NCBI GenBank assembly: GCA_028641055.1
Contig: CM054063.1
Coordinates: forward strand, 43,195,136 to 43,259,135
From: Alopecurus myosuroides
Taxonomy: Eukaryota; Streptophyta; Magnoliopsida; Poales; Poaceae
Reading direction: 5' to 3'
DNA: 64,000 bases
Shown here in pieces: positions 13,803-24,434 of the stretch. The number at the start of each line of letters is the position of its first letter. The first letter of the stretch is position 1. The position numbers were made by a program, and so were the translations under genes. The notes beneath the pieces were generated by a model. That model was given only the letters and a program-made list of their open reading frames with translations. It made no database searches and had not been told where the DNA came from.

Positions 13803-14427
13803 TGTTTCCAGCTGAATCGGCAAAAACTGTCAAAATGGCCACCATGGCTATTCATCAAAAGAGTTTAATTTTTTTCTAAACTATCGATGTTTTTATGATA
13901 TGGATGTCATATTTGAATTTCTCTAATTTTTATAATCGATTTAGACATTTTATTTGTCAAATTTCGATTTACGGATTTAAAGATATAAATTATTGTATAT
14001 TAAATAATTTATTCACAAAATAAAGTAATTTCTAACATTATATTGTTATTTAGTCAATAAATATAATTATATAATCATTGTTATTTGTTCAAATATATTT
14101 TAAAATTTATACAATATAGAAGTTTAACATCATTCCCCACAGGTTAATATGATTGATATGATAGTAATATCAGTAAGTTCTCACATCTCATATGGAATCT
14201 AGTTTGGAAGGAACTCAAAGGTTAAGCGTGCTTGGGCTGGAGGAATTTCAGGATGGGTGACCGAATGGGAAGTTTGACTAAGTTAAGTATGTTGACTATA
14301 TTAGTTGTGTAATTAGAGATTAGAGATTAAATATGTGGCTAAGTGAAAAATTCTGGAATAGAATGTCAAAAAAGTTCAAAAAAAAAAATTTTTTTTTTTT
14401 TTTTTTTTTTCAAAATTCGAATTTTGG
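13803..14427. other. Degenerate array edge followed by AT-rich DNA
   Basis: After 'cgtcatttggcc' the last monomer jumps to a segment (13803-13828) matching bases about 30-56 of the monomer. It then continues in a diverged form that still holds 'caaaagag'. From about 13870 the sequence is strongly AT-rich with no coding potential. An A-run then T-run (about 14379-14410) and a perfect 16-bp palindrome, caaaattcgaattttg (14411-14426), precede the CACTA end. I see no gene here other than the 5S-like segment listed separately. Confidence 0.7.
14204..14275 (+). pseudogene. 5S rRNA-like segment (pseudogene or Cassandra-type remnant)
   Basis: The stretch resembles the central and 3' part of plant 5S rRNA. 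It contains 'gttaagcgtgcttgggc' (the box A region of the internal promoter) and, about 14 bases further on, 'aggatgggtgacc' (box C), followed by 'gggaagt'. The 5' third of 5S rRNA is not recognisable and the spacing between the boxes is altered. Such segments are known in plants as 5S pseudogenes and inside LTRs of Cassandra TRIM elements. No Cassandra LTR ends were identified here, so the origin is open. Confidence 0.6.
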
Positions 14428-14429
14428 AA

Positions 14430-14664
14430 ATATTGTGCCGACGGCTTTGCCGTCGGCATAGAGCTTAGTGTGCCGACGGCTTTGCCGTCGGCATAGCCTA
14501 CGCCGACGGTTTTTTATGTGCCGACGGCCATTTGGCCATGTGCCGACGTGGGATGTGCCGACGGCAAGGTGCCGACGGCGGCCGTCGGCACAGGCTGTGC
14601 CGACGGCTTTTTAGCCTGTGCCGACGGCTTTTGGCCGTCGGCATATGCGGCGTTTCCTGTAGTG
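14430..14664. mobile_element. Right terminus of a CACTA transposon (subterminal repeats plus TIR)
   Basis: About twelve copies of GTGCCGACGG and its complement CCGTCGGCAC lie in both orientations, forming strong hairpins. They end in 'cgtttcctgtagtg', whose complement begins CACTACAGGAAACG. Dense short subterminal repeats next to a CACTA terminus are the signature of En/Spm-type elements. Sequence to the right resumes gypsy RLG-A, so the CACTA element inserted there; the first three flanking bases are caa, the predicted target duplication. No left TIR exists between the satellite and this end. The element's other end therefore lies to the left of the window or was deleted. Confidence 0.85.
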
Positions 14665-14905
14665 CAAGTAATCGGCCCTTATAACTCATAGGCATCGTGG
14701 CCGGGTATTTGAGTTTATAACTGTGCTATTCAAGCAATCAGGCCCCAAGACCTAAATATATGCAAGTTACTAAAGAAACTAATGTACTAAGAACAATAAA
14801 TAATACTTACCTGGAAGAAAAGCAAAAAAAAATAACAGAAAAATAAAAAACTTGATAAAACATATGAAAAGAAAATAATATACTTTGTAACCATCTCTTT
14901 ATTGA
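14665..14905 (-). mobile_element. RLG-A, distal 3' internal fragment
   Basis: The sequence matches the region that lies between the antisense gene and the pol stub in RLG-B (20512-20715) and RLG-C (60345-60570): 'taatcggcccttataactc', 'gacctaaatatatgcaag' and 'aaccatctctttattga'. It is the continuation of RLG-A after the nested RLG-B: the right side of RLG-B resumes the same sequence at 24909. Its left side is cut by the CACTA terminus at 14664. Confidence 0.8.
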
Positions 14906-15379
14906 TGTCGTGGGATAATCACGGCAGACGTTACCGGGGTAACTTCTCTTGGGGCAAGACGACACAGGCGTTTGGGAGAGGGTTTAGCTCAGAGGAAAAC
15001 GTGATGATATTCGATCTGGTAGCCGGCAATCAAGTCGCCGAGTCTCCGATCTCAATATAATAACTCAACTCTTGTCTTACACTGGATATTCGATATCAGG
15101 TGATATTGCTCGAACTTGGATCTCTCTCAACTAAACCTAGGGGTCGGTTTATAAAGCACCCATACCCCCTGGCTTGCCCTCCAAGGCGCACCCTGAATCC
15201 TACCCGGACACCACATACAAACCCTAACTTTCCTTTACCATAACCCACAATCCGGGTTACGAGGCCTACAAACTTGGGCCTTCCAGATGTTTCTTTACCC
15301 TTTAGCCGAATCTTGCGCAGCGTCCTTTGGGCCGAGTTACACCTTGGAGTTGGCCTACCGGGTTATTATCCCTCCATCA
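14906..15379 (-). repeat. RLG-B 3' LTR (474 bp)
   Basis: It begins TGTCGTGGGATAATC and ends CTCCATCA on the plus strand (TG...CA). The neighbouring bases at 15380-15395, read on the minus strand, form a purine-rich tract with 'ctggggac' next to the LTR, the expected polypurine tract position. A TTTATAAA box lies at 15148-15155. Confidence 0.9.
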
Positions 15380-15766
15380 GTAGTCCCCAGAATAGCTTGG
15401 GCTTCACGGATCCCTCCTCGAAGCACCTGCTATTCCCTGCAAAAATATCAAACGCACAAGTGTATGAAGGCCGGGTTAAAGTGCTTTGATAATAGCTAGG
15501 CCCAACTCCGTGGTGGCCATATAGTAACCCGGCTTTTCTCCAAACACTTGGCTTAGCTTTCCGGGTCTAAGCCCTGATAAAAATGACAAGATCCTGTACT
15601 TTACTCGATAATTGATCTTGATATTATGGAGAATATCTCCTACCTATTTCTGTCCGGATACCTCGCCCAATACTCAAAGCGTATCTCGCAAAACTCGAAA
15701 CAAATAGCCGTTACTCCGTAACTTCCGGCTTCCACCCGTCAAACTGGGCTTATCCACTCGCGCTAT
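15380..15766. other. Spacer between the RLG-B 3' LTR and the antisense-gene promoter
   Basis: No open frame of note. On the minus strand it holds the polypurine tract at its left end. On the plus strand it is the upstream region of the antisense gene, ending at a TATA box. Confidence 0.6.
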
Positions 15767-15774
15767 TATAAATA
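15767..15774 (+). promoter_or_regulatory. TATA box of the antisense gene in RLG-B
   Basis: TATAAATA is followed about 60-70 bases later by a C/T-rich stretch with 'ttcttcctttcttcctc'. It lies outside the LTR and points in the direction opposite to gag. This fits an autonomous promoter for the plus-strand gene rather than LTR-driven expression. Confidence 0.65.
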
Positions 15775-15799
15775 GGCTCTTAGGGGTAACCCTAACCCC

Positions 15800-16563
15800 A
15801 ACGGCTCATTTCCCCCATTCTTCTTCCTTTCTTCCTCAGCGCTCAAGCTCACAGAACGCCACTACGGAAACCTCGCGCGCATCGCCGGAGCCTATCTGCC
15901 GCCGGCTACGCTCCGCCACGGTGCGCTCTGCACCACCGCCCAGATCCGCCGCCAGACCCCCGACCTGCCCGCCGGGAATCGCAAAGGGGCACCAGGCTTG
16001 TGCCATTTGCCTCCGTCGAGCTTCACTGCGATCTCCTCTAGTAAGCCTCTCACATCCACTAACTAGCCTCCGCAATTTCTTGATTTTCTTCAGACTAGAT
16101 CTAAGTCAACCCGCCGGTCAATTTTCTGGTCACGCCGAATTAGGTTGCTCGTATTCGTTCTAGCTCACCCAATGAATTGGATATAGACTTTATTAAACTT
16201 TCCTACCGCCCATAGTCGTTAATTTTACCACAAATCTAGAAACGGAATCTCCAATCTGGGCTCGGGCCGCCCAAATTTTCCGCCCTTGTCTCTGTCACCC
16301 GGAAACTCCTCCCCTTTCCGGTTCTTTTTATTCGCAATAGGTACTCGTGCAACCATCCATCACCCTCAAAGGCTCTTTCAATGCATAGGCCCCCATAATT
16401 TTTGTTATAATGCTTGATACCCGGATGGTTTGAACTTTACTCTGCAGATTGATACCCGGATAGTATGTAACTTCCATGTTGTCTCGATATTACTCGCCGA
16501 TACTCGACCGGCTCATGGTTTCCGAGTCGTATTCGTCATGTCTTCGTACCTTGTGCTTTGCAG
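15800..16563 (+). other. Non-coding first exon and 5' UTR intron of the antisense gene
   Basis: I see no ATG between about 15800 and 16040. A donor at 16041 (ctcta|gtaagc) and an acceptor at 16563 (tgctttgcag|gtt) would remove 523 bases and place the first ATG (16573) ten bases into exon 2. The splice assignment is by consensus only. Confidence 0.5.
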
Positions 16564-16572
16564 GTTAAACCC

Positions 16573-19500
16573 ATGGCTCCCAAGAAACAGGGAAAGCAGC
16601 CGACCAAGGCCAAGACCACCAACTCCATATCCGCCAACTGGGCGCGATCTACGGTCACCAAGGCCAAGCTAGAAGAACTGGTCGAACTAGGGGTTCTTCC
16701 CCCCCCCCCAAGAGGATATCCAGTGGAGGGTGCCGGGCAACGAGACCCGGCCTACACCAGCAAAAGATGAGGTAATATGCTTTGTGGAGCACGTGACCCG
16801 GGGCTTCCGTCCTCCAGGTCACCCTTTCTTTCGTGATATTCTGAGCCACTATGGCCTTCGTATATTTGACATAGGGCCTAACTCTGTGTTAAATATCTCC
16901 CATTTCATCGTTCTCTCCGAGTCATACTTGTGCACTCCGCCAAGTTTGGCTCTTTTCATCGAACTTTTCCAGTGCAAACCGTGCCGCGAAAGCGGTGACG
17001 GGGCACTTCTCGCTTGCGGCGGGGTTTCTATCCAGCGCCGCAAAAACTCTCTAATGCCACCTCTTACCCTCCACTCCCACGTCAAACATTGGCAGCTTTC
17101 ATACTTTTACTGCCGAGACACTTCCCCACCCGGCGAAAAGAAACTGCCGGGTTACTCGGAAGGCCTACTCGATATCTCCTAGACCTTCAACGCCTTCGCC
17201 CCTGACTCGGACAGGGAAGCAATCCTGCCTTTATTGGCTAAAATCTCTATCCTTTCGGCCCAAGGTCTCATCGGGCTTAACCTGGTAAAAACTTGGGTCA
17301 ATTTCCGGATCCAGCCTAATTCCATCCGCACAAAACTGATGTGCGAGTATTCAGGGCACACCACGGACTCGCTCTGGTACTCCACTAACAGTTTTGCACC
17401 CGGTGACACCCATAAAACCATCAAGGGCTTTCTGACAGAAAAGCTGGAGGTAATACGGAATATAGCCGGATTAGAGCCCTTCACACGCGAGAACCCGGCC
17501 CCCGCGGTAAAGACCCGGTTTTCATATTTTTACTTTCATTCTTTCCACTTGGTGTAGTTGATAACCCTTGTTCTTACGTCTTCATCTCAGGCCGATGATG
17601 ATTTCTGGAAGATTGAAACTCCTCCTAACTCCGAAAATCCGGAGGAGAAAGAGGATGCCATTAACTCGGATGAAGGTACGCTCCGAATTTTCACTTAGTT
17701 CCTTTGAGCTCGTCGTGTCCTGTTCTTCATTTTCCAACTGTAACCTTGAAAACTTCCAGAACAAGAGGACAAGGACGAGGAAGAAGAAACTGACGGCAAG
17801 GTGGAATCCGCCAGCGATGAGGATGAAGTGGAGCCGACCATCAAATTCGGATCTAAGAGAAAACCCCGAGGGGTCGTCTTCAAGGTACCATATCGTTTCC
17901 TTGCGTCCACTTCGTATTCCTTTGATGACATGCATGAGCTAAACTTGGCGTTATTCCTCTGGCCGTATTTGAAGGAGTCACCTATGACCAAGCGCAGAGC
18001 GACTCGGAATTACCCGGGTGATGATGCTCTTAACCCGGGTATACCACCGTCTCCGGCTCGGCGCGCTGGTATTTACCATATCCTTCTTTAAATATAAAAA
18101 CCTTTCCGAACCATTTCCTCACAGGGTAATTCCGCGTCTTGTTTGGTGTTTTTCAGTTTCATCCGGGTCCAGTAGCGAATTCCCCGCGGACTATGCGGTG
18201 AATCCCGGGTAAAGTCCCTTTCTTGATGTTTTATCACATTTTCATCACCTTTTCCTGGTTATATGCTAACCGCTCACTCATACTGTCTATAGGGCCACGG
18301 TCATTGTTAGCGACCAGGAAGATATGGAGACCGAGGACCCGGGTAAGGGGAACCCGACTGATAATATGACAGCCGCAGCTGGCGGCGAAGAACAAGTGGC
18401 ACCAATAGACCCGACCAGACAAGAAGCCGAGTACCCGATAGCCTCGCACGCAAGCGAGAAGGAAAAAGCTGCAACTTATGGCGCAGCAGGAGCACCAGAT
18501 TCCAACATTCGGATGACCCGGATGCCGTCTCCCGCTAAGGAGAAAACTCCTTCCCCGAGTTTCCAAGACCCCGGGTCCTCTAACTCGGGTAATAATACTT
18601 TTGATCAGCTGATGAGCACTCTCCTCACTATGAAGACCTTAGAGAGCAATATTCTAGAGCGCATGGCCGCAGAGCACCAGGTAACAACACTTGATATCTC
18701 TTAGTATACGCCTAGTCCCCAAGTTCCGAGCATAACTTGTTGAAGTTGTGCTTGGTACTTTATGCGATATTCGGCTTACGATGATACCAGACTGATACTT
18801 GTGCTCTTTGTTCCTTACAGGCGCAGATGAGCCGGTCTGATGAAATTTTACTTAAGACCGAACTACTCCTGCTTGCCGAGGTAAAGCGAAGAGAGGCCCT
18901 TGAGGCTGACGTAGAAACTTTGAAGAAGGATGTTTCCAAATATAAGAAGACGTGCAACACTGCTCAATCCGCACTGAAGAAATTATTGGACCAGGTTACC
19001 GATACCTATCGCATCTTGCTTAGTAAGTTTTTGCTACCGACTGACTTCATGCCTTTACTTTATTACGTGATACTCGGGATTACTGATATGTCCTTCCTTT
19101 GTTTCAACTGGAGATGCCAACCTTGCGGCCCCAGAAGAAGATGTTGTTGCCAAGGCTAGAACGTTAAAGACTGTGCTCCAGACTTTCTTTGCCTGTACCA
19201 AGTTTATATTAGTGCCGTGAAGTGGCCTACCGAGGTATATCCGGGTGAATAAAATCTTATCCAAACCTGCTCCACCGTGCCTGCATGGATCGAGATCTGG
19301 AAACGCTCGGCATGCCGGATTGGTATGACCCGGGCCTTTACGCTGGCTAAGGCTTATTTTCCCAAGCTTGATCCGGCAAAGGTAATATCCGGGTTTCTAG
19401 AATTCAAAGCGGATGGCTCCAAGTTTGTACCCAAGGACTTCAAGGCCATACAATCCGCAGTGCGTCACTCGGCAACCACTTTGGCCGATAGTATGGATCT

Positions 19501-19798
19501 GAGCGCAATTATGAGTGCGTACGATGCTGAAGGTAAAATCGTGAAGGAGGACGCACCCCCACCCTTTGATATTTTGGAGAAATGGGCCGCTGAATCGGCC
19601 AGGAAGAGGGAAGAAACCGCGAAGAGGGAGGCCGAATTAGGATCACAACCATCCACCTCTACACCGGCTGTCCTCCCGCCTGTCCGTCCTGATACGAAGA
19701 ATCCGGGTGACGATGTCGGAAGAGCTAAGGAGCAGGCCCAGGACCAAGACTCGGAAGTCAAAGGAAAAGACGCGGACCCTACTCAGGAAGCCGAGTAG
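16573..19798 (+). pseudogene. Antisense spliced ORF of Tat-lineage gypsy (Transposase_28-type), broken
   Basis: Starts MAPKKQGKQPTKAK. Residues of about 60-190 carry the pattern of Pfam Transposase_28 ('putative gypsy type transposon'): GHPFFRDILSHYGL, then a phenylalanine- and leucine-rich block. Proposed exons are 16564-17506, 17591-17675, 17760-17884, 17975-18017, 18157-18208, 18293-18680, 18821-19022 and 19114-19798; reading phases match across these joins. Exons 3-4 encode a very acidic tract, exon 7 a Ser/Pro-rich linker and exon 8 a coiled coil. The end reads DPTQEAE-stop. Breaks: an 11-C run near 16699-16709 shifts frame, TAG at 17180, and a shifted, stop-containing stretch near 19205-19250. 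Extra antisense ORFs before the 3' LTR are known in Tat elements (Grande, RIRE2 relatives); the function is unknown. Confidence 0.8.
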
Positions 19799-20818
19799 AA
19801 ATGCCTCAATCTTCTGATATTCTTATTCAAAACGAGTATTCTTTTGACGGTGCACCTGTGCACCCTTGGTACTGATATCGTGATTTGTAACGTACTTTGA
19901 GTTCCACAATATACTTCATGCCTTTACTTGTCTTTTGATGAAATTGATACTTGTCTATTTGCGAACTTATTCTTGATACCCGACTTTCTTTTTGGTTCCC
20001 TTTGTGAGGCTCGATTTCCGAGTATCGTGGGTGTTGATAAGTGGACTTTTATTTAAGTCATCAAGTCCCCACGACTCGAATGCTAGGGTCTTTCAAGCTT
20101 TGATAGCTATGCAGTTTGTTTCTGTTTTGAAGTGCCCAGTCCCCATGACCCGAAATCCGAGTCTGGGACGTGTGGTCTTTCTCAGAGAACAAATTGTTTT
20201 CTACCAAGCCTAAAACCTAGAGCCTTTTTCACATAGGTATTGAAGTTATGCTTGATAAGCGTTGAGTTTCCGGCTATTTAGCCTTGTACTCTGCATAACT
20301 TGTGGTTTAGATGACCCTTTTGACTATCTTGTACTGTAAGCCGGCTTTCGCGTGGATACCATGTTGTTACATCTATACGAAAACAGGGTCAGGCAAGTCC
20401 CATTGGGCTTTCATGGCTGATTGTAATCGTAAGCGAGCTTAAGTAAGAAAAGTCAAGAAAATTTGGCTCCTTTGTCCGGTTATAAGATTGCAGCCGTACT
20501 CGTTTGCGAATAATCGGCCCTTATAACTCATAGGCATCAAGGCCGGGTCTTTGGGTTTGTGACTGTGCTTTTCAAGCAATCAGCCCCCAAGACCTATATA
20601 TATTCAACATACTTGATGATACTGATGTACTGATAGCAATGGACTCTACTTACCTGTATCCGAAGTAAAGATCGTAACAAAATAAGACTTGACAACCATC
20701 TCTTTATTGATACGAGAAAGTTTGGATTAGCAGGCCGCCTCATTAAAAACCTTCCAGCCCCCTTAGGTACCCTGGATAGGAAAAGAGTGCGTCTGAAACC
20801 TGCTGCCCGTTACATTGT
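19799..20818. other. Convergent 3' region between antisense gene and gag-pro stub
   Basis: About 1 kb without coding potential, highly similar to 59587-60676 in RLG-C. The two transcription units (plus-strand gene, minus-strand gag-pro) run into each other here, so their 3' ends could overlap. A conserved landmark is 'gccgcctcattaaaaacc' near 20735. Confidence 0.7.
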
Positions 20819-23800
20819 TTAGTTCTTCTTGGGAATCGGTCCGGAAATGGCGTGACCGATACACATTCTCCACTTGCTGGACTTTTTCATAATGAGTATC
20901 GGATTTGCTAGCCAATCCGGGTGAGGTGCTTCCATAACGCGGCTGGTTGTGGACGGCCGTGCAATTTCTTCTCCTATGCCACATTGTTTGAGGGAATTAC
21001 CCCTTATGAAAGCCACCATTTTGGTGTCTTGTGCTGTCTTGGACTTTGCTCTTTCGTCTTTAATACTCGGCCTTTTTGGTGCTGCTCTATCATCCGGGTC
21101 TACTTGAGACCGGTAATGTTTGAGTTCCTCTTTTCTACAGGCTTGCTCGGCCATTGCTGCATCTCCTTCATCACATTCAGCTGCTATATCCCGGTTCCCA
21201 TGTATGGTGATGGTCTGCTTAGGACCCGGGATTTTTAGCTGTAGGTACACATAACACGGCCTTGCCATGAATTTAGCATAAGCCGGCCTTCCGAACAGCG
21301 CGTGATAAGGACTGCGCAACTTAACCACCTCGAAAGTAAGCCACTCAACTCGATAATTGTCCTTTTATTCCCCAAAAGCTACCTCCAATGCGATTTTTCC
21401 CTCGGGGCACGCTGAATGACCCGGTACTATGCCATGAAAAATCGTCGTACTTTTTTGTAGCTGAGATTCCTTGAGACCCATGCGTAGAAAGGTTTCCCAG
21501 TACAGGATATTGATGCTGCTTCCTCCATCCATCAGGACCTTTTTCAGCTCGTACCCATTGACCTATGGTGCAACTACCAACGCTAAGACTCCCGGGTGCT
21601 CTGTTCTCTCCGGGTGGTCTCTTCTGCTCCATGTTACGTCCTATTCTGACCACCTCAGATACCTCGGAACGGCCGAAGAAACCGAGTTTACCGCCTGCTT
21701 CAGTATCTTTTTGTCTTTGTTAGAGCCTCCTGTAGTATGCACGTGATATTGACCCAACTGCTTGGGGTTAGCCTGGAAACCTCCAGCTCCCCCTTGATTG
21801 TTCCCCTGATTTCCTGCTGCCGGGTTACCGGCTAGGGGTGTGCCGTTGACCGGGTTTCCACCTGGACCCGGTCCTCCTCCCCGACCCGCACCTCGCATGG
21901 CTCTGTTCACTTCCTCGTTCTTCCATCTCTGTAGGTCGGCGCACTGCTCCAAGGAGTGGTTAGCCGGCCTACCGTTCCTGCTGTGCTTCGGGCACGCCAT
22001 TCTAAAGATGTCCCAATTGTTGTTCGGCCTTGGCGGCCCTTGATAGTTTCCTCCATTGTGGTTTCCGGTATTAAAATTTCCTTCTTCCCTGGGTCTCGAA
22101 GACCCGGCTTCCGTGTTAGCGACAAACTCGGAGCCTCCTTCAAACGGGCGCTTGTTCTGGCTGTTTCCGTTGTTACCCGGTGCTGATCCATTGCCGGTTC
22201 TTCCACTATTACTTGTGTTTGCTTTTGCCTTTTTGTCATCAACTTCCTCTTCTGTGGTATCTGTTGCAGCGTGTTTTTTGCATGCATCCATGAATTCTCC
22301 CATCGTAACCTCCGAAGCATTCCGACAGGATTCATGCGAGTTAAATTTTGCACTAGAGGTGTATACTTGCACGTTTTCGCCATAGCTTGTAATGCATCCT
22401 TGGGCTGAATATCTGTGGACGAATGAAGTATCTCCATAACCCGGCGCACCCAACTGCGCGCCGACTCTCCCTTCTTCTGGACGCATCGCTCTAGGTCATC
22501 AATGGTGAATAACTTTCTGCACGTCCCATGAAAGTGCTTGACAAACGCGGTTTTCAACTCCTCCCAGGACTTGATAGATCCTTCCGGTAGATTGGTGAAC
22601 TATAACTTTGCTGCTCCTTTTGACATCATCAAGTACATGAACTTGGCTTGGAGATTCTCGGATGCATTGCGAAATTGACTTTTCCATCTCATAACTGCTC
22701 AACCATGTTTCTGGATCCATAGTCGGTTCGTAATTCACTACATTTCCTGGTTCTTTGAATTTTTCTGGGTAAGGTTCAGCCCCGATGTTGTCCGAGAGAC
22801 ACTTAGGTCCTGCAAGAATGGTCGAAACTGGCCTTACTCGGGAAACGTGTGACCCAGCGGGGGGCGCGGCTGGGCGTGGTGCTGCTGGTATTCCATGCAC
22901 CACAGACCCGGCCCCGGCCCTCCTTGCCCTGGAGCTATCCACAATAGCCTGCGCTGCTGACGCTGCTGGCACTGCCTGAACACGGGGAGGAGGCGGCATT
23001 TGCTGTTGCGCTTCCCTCCGCCGTGCCGAACTAGTTTGGATATTGCCGGTATTGCCTCGTTGCTGACTGGCGTATGGCGTCCCATGCATTCCACTTCTAT
23101 GATCCGGATAATTGGCTTGCTGCGCCACCGCAGTGTGCAACATATCGATCGCCCGCCGGGTCTCCTCTGCATGGGGCGACTCTCTCACAGGGATTTGATT
23201 CAATGCGAGTGTTGCTGCATACACGTTGTCCATGGGATTGTTGTAGTGACCTGCTGGTGTGCGAAATCGTGACGGTGGTGGTGGTGGTAATTCATTGCCG
23301 GTCGTTATTCTAGCCTGCGGTAGGGGTAACCCGGCCTGCTCGTTTGCCGGTTGTGTTCCCGAAGTGGCCGGTTGAGGTGCAGTCCCCTGGTTCGCCGCTG
23401 GGATCGGCTGATCTTGAGGTGTGATAAACAGAGCAGCCGGGTTGATAACCCCACCCATTGCTGGTAACCTGGTCTGGTGCCTTTGATGTATTCTAGATGT
23501 TTCCTCTCGGAGCCGGGTTTCCAGCGCATCCAGCTCGCGTTGACGTGTAGCCATCCCTTGTCTTTCTGCTTCTACTTGTCTTCTTTGCTGTTCCAACGCG
23601 CGACGAGCCACATCTAGATCCCTGACACGTTCTGCCGCGTTTTCTGGAGTGATAACTGTAGCAAGGACTGTGGGATCTAGAATCAGATTGTTATCGAACA
23701 GGGCCGGGTGACGCGGATTTGAAGGACCCGCCCCTGGTGTCCGGTTTGCTAGGAATCCGAACATATTTGCCTGCAACTCCTCGTCTGCTGCGCGGCTGGT

Positions 23801-24370
23801 AAGCGATGCCGATTCTCCATCGACCCGGATCAGAACCGGGCTAGCCGCACCCTGCTGCTGGGCCAACGCTTGAGCCGCCCCGACTGCGGCCGCGGTCACG
23901 TTCTCTTGATTAAGGTTGGCCGCGGGAGCCGTGTAGACCGGAACTCGGCATATGATGCTTGGCGCAAATTCATGCTGTTCCTCTTCGCTGTTATTCTCCT
24001 CGTACCGGTTCTCCAGCAGATCCAGGATGGACTCGGTATCATCCTCTCTTTCGACCCGGTCACGCGGGGTCCATGCCGGCTCCTTTGGCTGTTCCCACTT
24101 CGCGATGGGTTCTTCTGTCGGATCTGTCGTTCCAACTGATTCTTCTCCATCTGATTGGATATAAGTGGCCTCCCCTGACACAGAATCAGATCCAAAATTG
24201 TCAGGGATCAAACCGGAAGTACATACCATACCGATGAAGACGCTGATCCGGTCGATTGTCACGACGGATCCGGATTCGAGGTGATCCGACTCTGGCCCGC
24301 AGCCGGAATCGTCCACCATCTTCTCCCCTTCGTGGTCGATGTAGATCTTGCCGATGACGATATTCTCCAT
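20819..24370 (-). pseudogene. RLG-B gag-protease with RT stub, frameshifted
   Basis: Gag starts at ATG 24370 (MENIVIGKIY). The frame is open upstream through the primer site to 24487 in the LTR, but an internal start after the primer site is more likely. Order: acidic N-terminal region, coiled-coil with repeated RQRELDALE-like heptads, proline-rich part, capsid-like Retrotrans_gag region (CLSDN ... TWLSSYEM ... FHGTCRKLF), Asn/Gly-rich tail, the block CPKHSRNGRPANHSLEQC, then aspartic protease. The protease D-G-G-S motif falls in the frameshifted part at about 21500. Frame breaks occur near 22690, 22400, 21650 and 21340. The last frame (21328-20819) fuses the protease tail to about 30 residues around the RT motif HPDWLANP and ends at IPKKN-stop. 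Confidence 0.85.
20855..20982 (-). other. Two pol deletion junctions in RLG-B
   Basis: Compared with RLG-A, one join at about 20974-20982 removes the stretch between the protease tail and the first RT block. It falls on a short shared word (gctatagg in RLG-A at both edges). A second join at about 20858 removes everything from 'WRMCI' of RT to just past the integrase stop. RLG-C has the same two joins. Confidence 0.8.
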
Positions 24371-24414
24371 GTTCTTCCGAGCTTCTCCCGTGATGTAAAC
24401 ACCTTTGGTCGCAG

Positions 24415-24434
24415 GCCCCACGGTGGGCGCCAAC
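24415..24434 (-). promoter_or_regulatory. Primer binding site of RLG-B
   Basis: Directly after the LTR, the minus strand reads gTTGGCGCCCACCGTGGGG. TGGCGCC next to the LTR end is typical of gypsy primer sites. I cannot assign the tRNA with certainty. RLG-A has the corresponding site at 31968-31987 with one or two changes. Confidence 0.75.

Noticed and set aside
105..13868. Repeated 71- and 76-codon open frames on both strands of the satellite
   Set aside because: They overlap each other, lack coding features, and persist only because the monomers are nearly identical; frames change freely in copies with indels.
14498..14695. Basic open frame on the minus strand through the CACTA end
   Set aside because: Made of translated GCCGACGG subterminal repeats; not a protein.
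17582..17935. Minus-strand open frames opposite the antisense-gene exons
   Set aside because: Shadows of the plus-strand exons 3-4, which have matching splice phases.
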